A stretch of DNA of 64,000 bases from Enterobacteriaceae endosymbiont of Donacia vulgaris (GCF_012568445.1 NZ_CP046190.1:288057-352056); one strand, 5' to 3'. Positions 42,695 through 52,842 are shown, counted from the first letter of the stretch. The notes: generated by a model not told the origin, from the sequence alone. Translations and numbers: made by a program.

Positions 42695-43879
42695 TTATTG
42701 TAAAACTTTAGTAACTACTCCAGCACCGACTGTACGGCCACCTTCACGAATAGCAAAACGTAAACCATTAGTCATTGCTATAGGATAAATTAATGTAACA
42801 ATCATATTAATATTATCTCCAGGCATAACCATTTCAATATTTGAGGATAATTCTATAGTTCCTGTTACATCTGTAGTTCTAAAATAGAATTGAGGACGAT
42901 ATCCTTTAAAAAAAGCTGTATGTCTACCACCTTCATCTTTAGATAAAATATAAACTTCTGCTTCAAATTTAATATGTGGTGTGATGGACCCTGGTTTAGC
43001 TAAAACTTGTCCTCTTTCGATATCTTCTCTTTTAATTCCTCTAAGAAGTATACCTACATTTTCACCTGCACGTCCTTCATCTAATAATTTACGAAACATT
43101 TCTACTCCAGTACAAATAGATTTTATAGTATTTCTAATACCTATAATTTCTACTTCTTCACCTACTTTTATAATACCTCTTTCTACTCTTCCTGTTACAA
43201 CTGTTCCTCTACCTGAAATTGAAAAAACATCTTCTATTGGTAATAAAAAAGGTTTGTCAATGGCTCTTATAGGATTAGGTATATAAGTATCTAAAGAATT
43301 TGCTAATTCAATAATTTTTTCTTCCCATTTTTTATCACCTTCAAGTGCTTTTAAAGCTGATCCTTGAATAATAGGAGTCGTATCTCCAGGAAAGTTATAT
43401 TGTGTTAATAAATCCCGTACTTCCATCTCTACTAATTCTAATAATTCTTCATCATCAACCATATCACATTTGTTTAGAAAAACTATAATATAGGGTACAC
43501 CTACCTGTCTTGCTAATAAAATATGTTCTCTAGTTTGTGGCATAGGACCATCTGTTGCGGCAACAACTAATATAGCACCGTCCATTTGTGCGGCTCCAGT
43601 AATCATATTTTTTACATAATCAGCATGTCCTGGACAATCCACATGAGCGTAATGTCGTTTTTTAGTATCATATTCAACATGAGAAGTATTTATTGTTATA
43701 CCTCTTGCTTTTTCTTCCGGAGCATTATCAATTTGATCAAATGCTTTTGCTGAACCACCATATTTTTTAGATAAAACAGTAGTTATTGCTGCTGTTAAAG
43801 TAGTTTTTCCATGATCAACATGTCCTATAGTACCCACATTAATATGTGGTTTAGAACGTTCAAATTTTTTTTTAGACAC
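42695..43879 (-). CDS. tufA: Elongation factor Tu
   Basis: EF-Tu carries aminoacyl-tRNA to the ribosomal A site. The 394 residues match the family. P-loop [16 protein letters not shown] and NKCDM are intact, and all three domains are complete. The start is GTG at 43879 with AGAAGGA upstream, as in E. coli tuf genes. Its upstream neighbours (fusA, rpsG, rpsL) are those of E. coli tufA and its downstream neighbour (secE) is that of tufB. The gene therefore probably marks a recombination point between two ancestral tuf copies. Confidence 0.98.
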   Translation of the reverse strand: MSKKKFERSKPHINVGTIGHVDHGKTTLTAAITTVLSKKYGGSAKAFDQIDNAPEEKARGITINTSHVEYDTKKRHYAHVDCPGHADYVKNMITGAAQMDGAILVVAATDGPMPQTREHILLARQVGVPYIIVFLNKCDMVDDEELLELVEMEVRDLLTQYNFPGDTTPIIQGSALKALEGDKKWEEKIIELANSLDTYIPNPIRAIDKPFLLPIEDVFSISGRGTVVTGRVERGIIKVGEEVEIIGIRNTIKSICTGVEMFRKLLDEGRAGENVGILLRGIKREDIERGQVLAKPGSITPHIKFEAEVYILSKDEGGRHTAFFKGYRPQFYFRTTDVTGTIELSSNIEMVMPGDNINMIVTLIYPIAMTNGLRFAIREGGRTVGAGVVTKVLQ

Positions 43880-43930
43880 AGATTAATATCCTTCTAAATA
43901 AATTAATATATATATAATTTTATTCAAATT

Positions 43931-46048
43931 TTATGATTTAGATCTAGATTCAATAATTATTTTTGCAATACTATTAGGTGCTTTAACATATTTTAAAAAT
44001 TCCATAGTATATGATGCTCTTCCTTGGCTATAAGAACGTAAGTCAGTAGCATAACCAAACATTTCTGATAAAGGGACACAAGCACGTATAGTTTTCCCAG
44101 TAGGAATATTATTCATACCTTCTATAATTCCTCTTCTACGATTTAAATCTCCAATAACATCTCCCATATATTCTTCAGGAGTTTCAACTTCTACTTGCAT
44201 TATAGGTTCAAGTAAAATTGGATTAGCTTTTTTAAATGCATTTTTAAATGCAATAGCTGCAGCTAATTTAAAAGCTAATTCAGAAGAATCAACATCATGA
44301 TAAGAACCATAATGAAGTCTGACTGAAATATTTACCACAGGATAACTTGCCATAGGGCCAGATTTTAATTGTTCTTGAATACTTTTATCTATTGCTGAAA
44401 TATATTCACTAGGTATTACACCACCTTTTATATCATTAGTAAATAAATAACCTATATTATTTTTTGGTGATTTTAATGGAGCAATATCTATTACTACATG
44501 ACCATATTGTCCTCTTCCTCCAGTTTGTTTAATATATTTTCCTTCTATGTTAGTGATACTATTTTGTATAGTTTCCCTATAAGAAACTTGTGGTTTCCCA
44601 ATATTTGCTGATACATTAAATTCTCTTTTCATTCTATCAACAATTATTTCTAAATGTAATTCACCCATACCAGCAATAATAGTTTGGTTAGTTTCTTCAT
44701 TTGTCCAACTCTTTAATGAAGGGTCTTCTTTAATAAGACGATTTAAAGCTAAACCCATTTTTTCTTGATCTATTTTAGTTTTAGGTTCTATTGCAATAGA
44801 AATAACAGGTTCTGGAAATTCCATAGTTTCCAAAATAATACATTTATTAATATCACATAATGTATCTCCTGTTGTTACATTTTTTAATCCAATAGCTGCA
44901 GCAATATCTCCTGCATATACTTTTTTTATTTCTTCTCTTTTATTAGCATGCATTTGAACAATTCTACCAATACGTTCTTTTTGTTTTTTTATAGGATTAT
45001 ATATAATTTCTCCATTACTAATAGTTCCTGAATATACTCTAAAAAAAGTTAAATTTCCCACAAAAGGATCATTAGCAATTTTAAAAGCTAGAGCGGAAAA
45101 TGGTTCTTTATCATTAGTATTACGGATTACTAAAGTTTTTTTTTTATTATTAGATATTCCTTGAATTGGAGGAATATCTGTAGGTGATGGTAAATAATCA
45201 ATTATAGCATCTAGTAATGCTTGTACTCCTTTATTTTTAAAAGCTGAACCGCATGTTATTAAAGTAATTTCATTATTTAAAACTCTTTTTCTTAAAGAAA
45301 ATTTAATTTCCTCTATAGAAATTTTATTTCCGTTTAAATATTTTTCTAATAATATTTCATTAGATTCAACGGCAGTTTCTATTAATTTTTGATTCCAAAA
45401 TTTTGCTTCTTTTTCCATATTTAAAGGTATATTTGTAAAATTACAATTTATACCTTGATCTTGTTCATTCCAATTTAAAGCTTTCATTTTTATTAAATCA
45501 ATTATACCAGTAAATTTTTGTTCAGAACCAATAGGTAATTGTAATGGTACAGCTTCTGTTAATAAATTATTTTCTATTTGCTGAATTACTTTTTTAAAAT
45601 TTGCGCCCATTCTATCCATTTTATTGATAAAAGCAATTCTGGGTACTTTATATTTATTAGCCTGTCTCCAGACTGTTTCTGATTGAGGTTGTACACCTCC
45701 TACAGCACAATAAATCATAACTACACCATCTAATACTCTCATAGAACGTTCAACTTCAATTGTAAAATCTACATGTCCTGGGGTATCAATAATATTAATT
45801 CTATGTGATTTATATTGATTGAACATCCCAGACCAAAAAGTTGTAGTAGCAGCTGAAGTAATTGTAATACCTCTTTCTTGTTCTTGTGCCATCCAATCCA
45901 TTGTAGCTGCACCATCATGGACTTCTCCTATTTTATGATTTACTCCTGTATAAAATAAAATTCTTTCTGTTGTAGTTGTTTTTCCTGCATCAATATGTGC
46001 GCTAATACCAATATTACGATATCTTGTTATAGGAGTTTTACGACTCAT
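43931..46048 (-). CDS. fusA: Elongation factor G
   Basis: EF-G drives translocation and, with RRF, ribosome recycling. The 705 residues match E. coli (704). Present are the P-loop [15 protein letters not shown], the switch motif [23 protein letters not shown], and the domain IV loop GGVIPSEYI. The C-terminal [23 protein letters not shown] is typical. It sits between rpsG and tufA in the str operon order. The spacer to rpsG is 176 bases, much wider than usual. Confidence 0.98.
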   Translation of the reverse strand: MSRKTPITRYRNIGISAHIDAGKTTTTERILFYTGVNHKIGEVHDGAATMDWMAQEQERGITITSAATTTFWSGMFNQYKSHRINIIDTPGHVDFTIEVERSMRVLDGVVMIYCAVGGVQPQSETVWRQANKYKVPRIAFINKMDRMGANFKKVIQQIENNLLTEAVPLQLPIGSEQKFTGIIDLIKMKALNWNEQDQGINCNFTNIPLNMEKEAKFWNQKLIETAVESNEILLEKYLNGNKISIEEIKFSLRKRVLNNEITLITCGSAFKNKGVQALLDAIIDYLPSPTDIPPIQGISNNKKKTLVIRNTNDKEPFSALAFKIANDPFVGNLTFFRVYSGTISNGEIIYNPIKKQKERIGRIVQMHANKREEIKKVYAGDIAAAIGLKNVTTGDTLCDINKCIILETMEFPEPVISIAIEPKTKIDQEKMGLALNRLIKEDPSLKSWTNEETNQTIIAGMGELHLEIIVDRMKREFNVSANIGKPQVSYRETIQNSITNIEGKYIKQTGGRGQYGHVVIDIAPLKSPKNNIGYLFTNDIKGGVIPSEYISAIDKSIQEQLKSGPMASYPVVNISVRLHYGSYHDVDSSELAFKLAAAIAFKNAFKKANPILLEPIMQVEVETPEEYMGDVIGDLNRRRGIIEGMNNIPTGKTIRACVPLSEMFGYATDLRSYSQGRASYTMEFLKYVKAPNSIAKIIIESRSKS

Positions 46049-46224
46049 ATATTTATTCCTCTATTCTATTATATAAAAAATTTAAAATTATATTAATATT
46101 ATTTTTAATAAAATATTAAATTTTAAATATTAAATATTGATTTAGCTACGCATATTTTATTGATTAATTGATTCATTATATTTTTAAATTTAAATTATTT
46201 AAATTTTTTTTTTAAACTAATATA

Positions 46225-46695
46225 TTACCAACGATAATGAGCAAATGCTTTATTAGCTTCTGCCATTTTATGTATTTCTTCTCGTTTTTTAACTGCATTT
46301 CCTTTATTTTCTAAAGCATCTAATAACTCATTAGTTAATTTTACAACCATAGATTTTTCATGTCTTTTCCTTGCAGCATTAACTAACCAACGCATAGCTA
46401 AAGTATTTCTTCTTATTGGTCTAATTTCAACAGGAACTTGATACGTTGAACCACCCACTCTTCTTGATTTTACTTCTACTATAGGTTTCACATTTTCTAA
46501 TACATTTAAAAAAATATCTATTTCTTTTTTACCTATTTTTTTTTTTATTATATTTAATGCAGAATAAACAATAGATTCTGCAATAGATTTTTTACCATTC
46601 ATCATAAGTATATTAATAAATTTAGCTAATAAATCTGATTCAAATTGAGAATCTGGTAATATTTTTCTTTGACTAATTATGCGTCGACGAGGCAT
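46225..46695 (-). CDS. rpsG: 30S ribosomal protein S7
   Basis: S7 nucleates the 30S head and in E. coli represses the str operon. From ATG 46695 it has 156 residues, beginning [20 protein letters not shown]. The family motifs [25 protein letters not shown] and [16 protein letters not shown] are clear. An upstream ATG at 46710 would add MESIS. The inner ATG has GGAG 9 bases upstream and fits the family N-terminus, so I chose it. Confidence 0.96.
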   Translation of the reverse strand: MPRRRIISQRKILPDSQFESDLLAKFINILMMNGKKSIAESIVYSALNIIKKKIGKKEIDIFLNVLENVKPIVEVKSRRVGGSTYQVPVEIRPIRRNTLAMRWLVNAARKRHEKSMVVKLTNELLDALENKGNAVKKREEIHKMAEANKAFAHYRW

Positions 46696-46760
46696 GGATA
46701 TTGACTCCATTTTGTAATAAAACTTAAATAAACATAAATAAAAAATAATATTTAATAATA

Positions 46761-47132
46761 TTATTTAGGTTTTTTTGTTCCATATTTTGATCTACCTTGT
46801 TTACGATCTTTTACTCCAGTACAATCTAAAGCACCTCTAACAGTATGATATCTAACACCAGGTAAATCTTTTACTCTACCTCCTCTTATTAAAATTACAG
46901 AATGTTCCTGTAAATTATGTCCTTCTCCTGAAATATAAGAAGTCACTTCAAAACCATTTGTTAATCTTACTCTACATACTTTTCGTAAGGCAGAATTTGG
47001 TTTTTTAGGAGTTGTTGTATATACTTTAGTACATACACCTCTTTTTTGCGGAGAAGCATTTAAAGCAGGTACATTTGTTTTAATTGTTTTTCGTTTTCTA
47101 TATTTTCTAACTAATTGATTAATTGTTGCCAT
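46761..47132 (-). CDS. rpsL: 30S ribosomal protein S12
   Basis: S12 lies at the decoding centre. The 123 residues match E. coli (124). [38 protein letters not shown] (with the streptomycin-related Lys42/Lys43) and [20 protein letters not shown] are intact. The Lys at these positions suggests a streptomycin-sensitive form. It is the first gene of rpsL-rpsG-fusA-tuf and follows tusB on the same strand, as in E. coli. Confidence 0.97.
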   Translation of the reverse strand: MATINQLVRKYRKRKTIKTNVPALNASPQKRGVCTKVYTTTPKKPNSALRKVCRVRLTNGFEVTSYISGEGHNLQEHSVILIRGGRVKDLPGVRYHTVRGALDCTGVKDRKQGRSKYGTKKPK

Positions 47133-47186
47133 ATTATTTCCTAAATTTAAAATATTAAATTTATTTTTAAATATTTTTTAAAAAAA

Positions 47187-47486
47187 TTACCAAATTATTT
47201 GTTTTTTGTTTTTTATTATTAAATTAACAAATTTTATATAATTTATGCGTATAATTTTTTTTGAAATATTTAAATTTAAGCCTCTAGCCAATATATCATC
47301 ATTTATTGCAAAGATTAATATTTTAATTTTTTGTTGTTTTTTAATAATTTTTTTCATAAATACACTATTTTTTAATCCAGCTAATATTCCATCTTGAATT
47401 AATAATAAATTATCATTTTTATTTAAAATATTTAATAGTGAAGAAAAATTACAAGATGTTGGCGAACTAAATAAGGTATATAACAT
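47187..47486 (-). CDS. tusB: Sulfurtransferase complex subunit TusB
   Basis: TusB is part of the TusBCD hexamer that passes sulfur from TusA to TusE for 2-thiouridine at tRNA position 34. The 99 residues (E. coli 95) begin MLYTLFSSPTSCNFSSLL and include LLIQDGILAGLKNS, the family core. The rest is diverged. It is 20 bases after tusC and just before rpsL, the E. coli tusD-tusC-tusB-rpsL order. Confidence 0.88.
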   Translation of the reverse strand: MLYTLFSSPTSCNFSSLLNILNKNDNLLLIQDGILAGLKNSVFMKKIIKKQQKIKILIFAINDDILARGLNLNISKKIIRINYIKFVNLIIKNKKQIIW

Positions 47487-47505
47487 ATAAAAATATTTTA
47501 TTTAA

Positions 47506-47862
47506 TTAAAAGTTAAGAATGATATTATAATTATCAATTTTTTTTTTCCATATTAATGGATTTATAATTTTCACTGGTATAATCCAGTTATTTTTTTTTA
47601 TTCCTAATGTTTTTAACGATTTTGAACAAACAAAATAGTTTTTAATATTACATAATTGTAAAATACTAAAACTGATATTATAATTTTTTAATAAAAATGT
47701 TTCTGGTTCTTGTTGTTTTAGTATTTGTAAAATACCATCTCCTATAAAAAATAAAGCTATATCCTCAGTTAATGAGGATATAGATATTACGGCATCAAGT
47801 CCTTCTTTACCAATACTATTTCCATAAGGAGATTTTGAAAATATAAATGCTATTTTATTCAT
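47506..47862 (-). CDS. tusC: Sulfurtransferase complex subunit TusC
   Basis: TusC is the scaffold-like subunit of TusBCD in the tRNA thiolation relay. The 118 residues match the family (E. coli 119). The start MNKIAFIFSKSPYGNSIGKEGLDA, the LFFIGDGILQIL segment and VCSKSLKTLGI fit DsrF/TusC proteins. The start codon overlaps the tusD stop by one base (TAATG), so translation is coupled. Confidence 0.92.
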   Translation of the reverse strand: MNKIAFIFSKSPYGNSIGKEGLDAVISISSLTEDIALFFIGDGILQILKQQEPETFLLKNYNISFSILQLCNIKNYFVCSKSLKTLGIKKNNWIIPVKIINPLIWKKKIDNYNIILNF

Positions 47863-48272
47863 TAAAATTGAACTAAACGATCACAAGTTAATATAGATTT
47901 TGTAAATGTACTTAATGTAGTTATTTTAAAATTCGTATCAATAACATTATTAATTCTTTTGTTAAAATTAATAAAATTATTTTTATAAAAACTATTTTTT
48001 CCTTCTAAAATTAAACCTCTTTTCTTAGCTGAGGTAATACATAAATATAAATTGATATGATGTTCTATACTTAATTTTTTCCAAGAATCAATTAAATTAA
48101 ATTCATCATTATCAAATTTAATATTTTTATTAGCATTACAGACTCCATTTCGATAAAAAAAAATATCTTTTATTATATTTTTTGTTTGTATTACTGCCTT
48201 AGAAAATAAATATGCAGAATAAGAATTCTGATTCGTATATGGAGCTTCTGTAACTAATATTACAAAAATCAT
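47862..48272 (-). CDS. tusD: Sulfurtransferase TusD
   Basis: TusD carries the catalytic cysteine of TusBCD, taking persulfide sulfur from TusA and giving it to TusE. The 136 residues (E. coli 128) contain FFYRNGVCNAN, DEFNLIDSWKKL and the reactive Cys78 in LYLCITSA, and end in CDRLVQF like E. coli CDRVVQF. Together with tusC and tusB it indicates that 2-thio modification of Lys, Glu and Gln tRNAs is kept. These tRNAs read the codons most used in an AT-rich genome. Confidence 0.95.
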   Translation of the reverse strand: MIFVILVTEAPYTNQNSYSAYLFSKAVIQTKNIIKDIFFYRNGVCNANKNIKFDNDEFNLIDSWKKLSIEHHINLYLCITSAKKRGLILEGKNSFYKNNFINFNKRINNVIDTNFKITTLSTFTKSILTCDRLVQF

Positions 48273-48351
48273 ATTATTTAAAATCCAAAAAAATATTTCT
48301 CATATTAATTTAATATAATTTTACTTATAGTGTATATTATTTTAAATATAT

Positions 48352-49200
48352 TTATTTAGATATTGTATCTCTAATGTCTACAAGTTCAATTTCAAATATT
48401 AAGGTAGAATTAGTTGGTATACCAGAAATAATTTCTGAGCCATAAGCTAATTTTGGAGGTATAACTAATGTAATTTTACCACCTTTTTTAATATATTTTA
48501 AACCTTCTTTCCATCCATCAATTGCTTGTTGTAAAATCATGAATAAAGGTTTATTTGGTTCTGTACTATCAAATTCAGTTCCATCAATTAAGTTTCCTGT
48601 GTATTTAACAACAATAATTTGATTATTACTTGTAATTTTTTTACCAGAACCTATTTTATTAATTTTATATACTAATCCACTTTTACTTTTTTTAACATTT
48701 TTTCTTTTTAAAAATTTTTTAATATATTTTTGACCTATTTTAAGATTTATTTTTGATTCATCTTGAGTATCATCTGGTGTACTAATGCTTTTTAAATTTG
48801 TATCAAATAATTGTAAAACTCTATCAATTTCATCATCAGAAAGTTTATATTGTCCATCTAAAGAATCAGATACACCTTGAAGAATTAATTTTCTACTTAA
48901 TACTATTTTTAGTATTTTTTGTATTTGATATGAATGTGTTAAATGTCTGCCTATTAAAGCACCTAAAGCATATGAAATTTTATCATTATCATCTTTAAAA
49001 AAGATTTCTTCTTTTTTCTTTTTTATATTTTGTTTTTTTTTTTGATTTTTTATTTTTTTTTTAATAATGTTTTTAGATTTATTATTATTATTCCACCAAG
49101 ATACATTATTTAATGTAAATGCATTTGTAGTAGATATATTTAATCCAATACTTAAAAGCAATATAAGAAATATTGATACTTTTTTAGTAAAAAATTTCAT
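48352..49200 (-). CDS. fkpA: Periplasmic FKBP-type peptidyl-prolyl isomerase FkpA
   Basis: FkpA is a periplasmic chaperone and proline isomerase that helps envelope proteins fold. A signal peptide with a basic start and hydrophobic core (about 7-20) ends near Ala27 (TTNA). A Lys/Asn-rich linker of about 35 residues follows, then the helical dimerisation domain beginning near DDNDKISYALGALIGRHL. The FKBP domain follows from about 165, with IVVKYTGNLIDGTEFDS and IPPKLAYGS. The 282 residues compare with 270 in E. coli. It lies upstream of tusD, as in E. coli without yheO. Confidence 0.94.
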   Translation of the reverse strand: MKFFTKKVSIFLILLLSIGLNISTTNAFTLNNVSWWNNNNKSKNIIKKKIKNQKKKQNIKKKKEEIFFKDDNDKISYALGALIGRHLTHSYQIQKILKIVLSRKLILQGVSDSLDGQYKLSDDEIDRVLQLFDTNLKSISTPDDTQDESKINLKIGQKYIKKFLKRKNVKKSKSGLVYKINKIGSGKKITSNNQIIVVKYTGNLIDGTEFDSTEPNKPLFMILQQAIDGWKEGLKYIKKGGKITLVIPPKLAYGSEIISGIPTNSTLIFEIELVDIRDTISK

Positions 49201-49255
49201 TTTTTCTCCAAAATTTTTTAGTAAGATTAAAATTGTAATATATTATAATATATAT

Positions 49256-49291
49256 ATATAAAATAAGATGATTTATTATCTTATTTTATAT
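49256..49291 (-). terminator. Hairpin between asd and fkpA
   Basis: A perfect 14-bp inverted repeat (49256-49269 with 49278-49291) with an 8-base loop lies about 58 bases after the asd stop. There is no clean T-tract on the minus strand, so it may be a terminator or a 3'-end stabiliser. Confidence 0.5.
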
Positions 49292-49348
49292 AAATATTAC
49301 TTTTAATAAAACAAAAAAACAAGCTAAAATGTTAATTTTTATAAAAAA

Positions 49349-50467
49349 TTAAATTAATAATTTTAACATTCTTCTTAGTGGTTCTGATGCACCCCAAAGT
49401 AACTGATCACCTACTGAAAAAATTGAAAAACAGTTTTTATCTATGTTTAATTTTTTTATTCTACCTACAAATACATCTAGTTTACCATTAATATAAGATG
49501 GAGTAAGATAATTAATAGTGTCATTAAAATTATTTGATATAATTTTGACCCATTTATTATGAGAATTAATAATATAATGAATATTATCTATAGATAAATT
49601 TTTATTTAATTTTATCGTAAAAGATTGACTATGCGAACGTAGAGTAGCAACTCTAACACATAATCCATCAATTGGAATTATTTTTTTTGTATTTAAAATC
49701 TTATTAGTTTCAAATTGTCCTTTCCATTCTTCTTTTGTTTGTCCACTATTGTTAATTTTTTTATCTATCCATGGAATTACATTATTAATTAGAGGAATAT
49801 GAAAATAATTTTTAGGAAAATTAGAAGAATACATTTGTTTTGAAATTTCTTTTTCTATATTGAGAATATTATTATTGAAAGAATTATTTTTCATTAAATC
49901 AGTTGTATTTTTAGATATATATTGCATTTGTAAAATAAGTTCTTTCATAAACTTTGCACCAGCTCCTGATGCAGCTTGATATGTCGAAACAGAAATCCAA
50001 TTAATTAAATTATTTTTAAATAAACCACCTAAAGCCATTAACATTAAACTAACAGTACAATTTCCTCCTACAAAAGTTTTTATCCCCATATTTAATTTTT
50101 GTTTTATATATTCTAAATTAATAGGATCTAAAACAATAACAGCATCTTCTAATGTTCTTAAATTAGATGCCGCATCTATCCAGTAACCATTCCAACCCAT
50201 TTGACGTAATTTAAAATACGTTTTATTTGTATATTCACTTCCTTGACAAGTTACGATTATATCTAATTCAAATAATTTTTCAAAATCATAAGCATTTTCT
50301 AATTTAACATTTTTATATTTTTTATTAAAATTAGTGATGTATTTCCCATATTGAGAAGTAGTAAAAAAAGTAGCATTGATACAATCAAAATCTTTTTTTT
50401 TTAACATTCTATTTATAAGAACTGATCCTACCATTCCTCTCCATCCAATAAAACCAACATTTTTCAT
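49349..50467 (-). CDS. asd: Aspartate-semialdehyde dehydrogenase
   Basis: Asd reduces aspartyl phosphate to aspartate semialdehyde. This is the branch point to diaminopimelate (peptidoglycan, lysine), threonine and methionine. The 372 residues match E. coli (367). The NADP motif GFIGWRGMVGSVL, the active-site Cys in GGNCTVSLMLMALG and the catalytic His region RVATLRSHSQSFTI are intact. It is a stand-alone gene on the minus strand with a hairpin after it. It fits both a retained cell wall and host provisioning. Confidence 0.97.
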   Translation of the reverse strand: MKNVGFIGWRGMVGSVLINRMLKKKDFDCINATFFTTSQYGKYITNFNKKYKNVKLENAYDFEKLFELDIIVTCQGSEYTNKTYFKLRQMGWNGYWIDAASNLRTLEDAVIVLDPINLEYIKQKLNMGIKTFVGGNCTVSLMLMALGGLFKNNLINWISVSTYQAASGAGAKFMKELILQMQYISKNTTDLMKNNSFNNNILNIEKEISKQMYSSNFPKNYFHIPLINNVIPWIDKKINNSGQTKEEWKGQFETNKILNTKKIIPIDGLCVRVATLRSHSQSFTIKLNKNLSIDNIHYIINSHNKWVKIISNNFNDTINYLTPSYINGKLDVFVGRIKKLNIDKNCFSIFSVGDQLLWGASEPLRRMLKLLI

Positions 50468-50655
50468 TATTACCTCTTATAAAATTATATTTTTTATTTA
50501 ATTTATTACATAAATGTTATATATATATTTTTTTATATTAAAAAATTAAAAATAATAAAATATTTAAGTAAATATTTTTGATAATTTATTAAAATTATTA
50601 AAAAAAATAAACATTTAAAATATCTATAATAATTTTTTCTAAAATTATATGTTTT

Positions 50656-51342
50656 TTAAAATGGCATTATTTTATTTATATTCCAATTAATTGGTTTTTT
50701 TTTTTGTAAAATTAAATATTTATTAGTTTTAGAAAAATGTTTACAAAAATAAAATCCTTTATAAAAGGAAAAAGGAGATGGATGTGATGTAGTTAAAACT
50801 AAATTTTTTGATGTTATAAAATTTATTTTTCTTTTTGCATATGATCCCCATAATAAAAAAACAACATTATTATAATTAAAATTAATTATTTTTATTACAT
50901 TATTTGTAAAAATTTCCCAACCAATATTTGTATGAGATTTAGGTTTTCCTTGTTCTACAGTTAAAATAGAATTTAATAACATTACTCCTTCATTAACCCA
51001 ATTAATTAAATATCCGTGATTAGGAATAATGAAGTCAGGTATATCTAATTTAAGAGCTTTATAAATATTTTTTAATGTAGGAGGAATAGTTACATTTGGC
51101 ATCACTGAAAAAGCAAAACCATTAGCTTGATTAATACCATAATAAGGATCTTGCCCAATAATTACTACTTTTAAATTATTAAAATTTATTTTTTTAAAAA
51201 TATTAAAAATATATTTTTTTTTAGGATAAATGATTTTATTATTATTAATATCTGTATTAATTTTATTAATTAATTTTAAAAAATAACTTTTTTTCGTTTC
51301 TTGTTGAAAAAAATTTTTCCAGATAAAATTTTTATTTTGCAT
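50656..51342 (-). CDS. ung: Uracil-DNA glycosylase
   Basis: Ung removes uracil from DNA, mainly after cytosine deamination. From ATG 51342 it has 228 residues (E. coli 229), beginning MQNKNFIWKNFFQQE. The general-base Asp is kept in GQDPYYG (65), Asn124 in LLLNSI and the catalytic His187 in SHPSP. Two family positions differ: Tyr68 replaces the usual His (E. coli His67), and Phe191 replaces the intercalating Leu191. An upstream TTG at 51384 lengthens the frame but lacks an SD and family similarity. It is divergent from rpsF. Confidence 0.95.
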   Translation of the reverse strand: MQNKNFIWKNFFQQETKKSYFLKLINKINTDINNNKIIYPKKKYIFNIFKKINFNNLKVVIIGQDPYYGINQANGFAFSVMPNVTIPPTLKNIYKALKLDIPDFIIPNHGYLINWVNEGVMLLNSILTVEQGKPKSHTNIGWEIFTNNVIKIINFNYNNVVFLLWGSYAKRKINFITSKNLVLTTSHPSPFSFYKGFYFCKHFSKTNKYLILQKKKPINWNINKIMPF

Positions 51343-51482
51343 AGTAATATTTAATTTGTAAAAATATAAATTTATGTAATTCAAAAAAAATATTATATAA
51401 TATTTTTATAAAAAATAAATTTTTTATATTTTAATTTTTGTTTTTAATATTTTATTAAAAATAAAATCTTAAGGAGCATCAA

Positions 51483-51848
51483 ATGTACTACTATGAAATA
51501 GTTTTAATGATTAATCCAAATCAAAGTGATCAAATAAATAACATTATTAAATATTATAAAAAATTTATTTTAAAAAATGATGGTTGTATTTCCAGATTTG
51601 AAGACTGGGGGAGAAGACAATTATCTTATCCTATACTTAGATTACATAAAGCACATTATATATTAATGAATATTACTTTAAATAATATTAATATAATAAA
51701 AGATCTTGAAAAAAGTTTAAGAATTAATGAATATATTATTAGATATCTAATAATTAAAACAAAAACAGAAAGAAAGAATATATCTTGTATTTTAAAATCA
51801 AGAGATGAATTTCAAGAAAAACGTCATGATGTTATAAAAACAATATAA
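51483..51848 (+). CDS. rpsF: 30S ribosomal protein S6
   Basis: S6 binds the 30S platform together with S18, whose gene follows. The 121 residues (E. coli 131-135) start MYYYEIVLMINPNQSDQI, with GCISRFEDWGRRQLSYPI and HYILMNI. The usual acidic Glu tail is missing. AAGGAG lies 7 bases upstream of the ATG. It opens the rpsF-rpsR-rplI operon; priB, found between rpsF and rpsR in E. coli, is absent. Confidence 0.97.
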   Translation: MYYYEIVLMINPNQSDQINNIIKYYKKFILKNDGCISRFEDWGRRQLSYPILRLHKAHYILMNITLNNINIIKDLEKSLRINEYIIRYLIIKTKTERKNISCILKSRDEFQEKRHDVIKTI

Positions 51849-51897
51849 TATAAATTTCTATAAATAAATTTACTTAATAAACATTTAGAGGTCATTA

Positions 51898-52125
51898 ATG
51901 GTACGTTATTTTCGTCGTCGTAAATTTTGTCGTTTTACAGCAGAAGGAATTAAAGAAATTGATTATAAAGATATCTATATTTTAAAAAATTTTATCACTG
52001 AAAGTGGTAAAATTGTACCAAGTAGAATTACTGGAACTAAAGCAAAATATCAACGTCAATTGGCTAAAGCTATAAAATTAGCAAGATATTTATCTTTAAT
52101 ATCTTATACTGATCATCATAAATAA
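51898..52125 (+). CDS. rpsR: 30S ribosomal protein S18
   Basis: S18 pairs with S6 on the 30S platform. Its 75 residues equal E. coli. The sequence starts [18 protein letters not shown], with [25 protein letters not shown] and [25 protein letters not shown] motif lies upstream. It is 49 bases after rpsF and precedes rplI. Confidence 0.97.
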   Translation: MVRYFRRRKFCRFTAEGIKEIDYKDIYILKNFITESGKIVPSRITGTKAKYQRQLAKAIKLARYLSLISYTDHHK

Positions 52126-52183
52126 ATTTATAAAATTATTATTTTGTTTTAATTAAAGTATAAATGATAAAGAGTACTAAATA

Positions 52184-52636
52184 ATGAAAATAATTTTATT
52201 AGATTCTATTTTAGGTTTAGGTAAAAAATCTCAAATTATAAATGTTAAACCAGGATATGCACGTAACTTTTTAATACCTAAAAATAAAGGTATTATTGCT
52301 ACAAAAAATAATATTAATTTTTTAAAAAAACAAATTTTAGAAAAAAAATCTAAATTATTAAATATTTTAAATATAGCAAAAATAAAATTAAAAAAATTTA
52401 ATTATATAGATAAAATAATAATTAAAGCTAAATCAGGAAAAAATGGAAAATTATTTGGATCAATTGGTAAAACTGATATTATAAAAAAATTAAAAGAAAT
52501 AGGATTTAATATTATAAAAAAAGAAATAAAATTACCTAAAGGAAGTTTAAAAACAATAGGAGAACATAATATTCTTTTTCAATTTCACGAAAAAGTTTCA
52601 GTTAAAAAAATAATTTATATAATAAATGATAAATAA
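52184..52636 (+). CDS. rplI: 50S ribosomal protein L9
   Basis: L9 binds 23S domain V with its N-terminal domain and extends away from the 50S subunit through a long helix. The 150 residues equal E. coli. MKIILLDSILGLGKKSQIINVKPGYARNFLIP is the signature, and the C-terminal domain has GKNGKLFGSIGKTDI. The connecting helix is Lys/Asn-rich. AAAGAG lies before the ATG. It ends the rpsF operon. Confidence 0.96.
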   Translation: MKIILLDSILGLGKKSQIINVKPGYARNFLIPKNKGIIATKNNINFLKKQILEKKSKLLNILNIAKIKLKKFNYIDKIIIKAKSGKNGKLFGSIGKTDIIKKLKEIGFNIIKKEIKLPKGSLKTIGEHNILFQFHEKVSVKKIIYIINDK

Positions 52637-52665
52637 TAAATTTTATTTAATTTAAAATTAAATTA

Positions 52666-52695
52666 TTGACTAATTAATAATTTTTTATGTATAAT
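52666..52695 (+). promoter_or_regulatory. Sigma-70 promoter of ffs
   Basis: TTGACT (52666-52671) and TATAAT (52690-52695) are spaced by 18 bases and lie directly before the 4.5S RNA gene. The predicted start is near 52702. This is the cleanest promoter I see in the window. Confidence 0.7.
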
Positions 52696-52703
52696 CACTA
52701 CAT

Positions 52704-52807
52704 ATGGAACATGATTATTTCAAACAATATTATTTTACAAAATCAGTCAGGTCTGGAAAGAAGCAGCTGTAGTAAATGTAATATGTGTGAAAAATAGTCA
52801 TGTTTCG
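52704..52807 (+). ncRNA. ffs: Signal recognition particle 4.5S RNA
   Basis: The RNA partner of Ffh in the bacterial SRP. The Ffh-binding core reads AGTCAGGTCTGGAAAGAAGC (52744-52763), close to the E. coli CAGGTCCGGAAGGAAGCAGC. The flanks fold into the long hairpin: AACATGATTA pairs with TAGTCATGTT at the ends, and ACAATATTATTTTAC with GTAAATGTAATATGT further in. A promoter lies just upstream and dnaX follows. In E. coli ffs is elsewhere, so this neighbourhood is rearranged. Confidence 0.92.
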
Positions 52808-52842
52808 TTAAATTAATCTTTTTTAAGATATGTGTCAAAATA

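Noticed and set aside
42981..43286. Plus-strand open frame of 101 codons inside tuf
   Set aside because: Antisense shadow of a highly conserved gene.
51343..51384. TTG start extending ung by 14 codons
   Set aside because: No ribosome site, and the added residues do not match Ung; unlike the pnp, rbfA and ftsH TTG starts, a good ATG exists.
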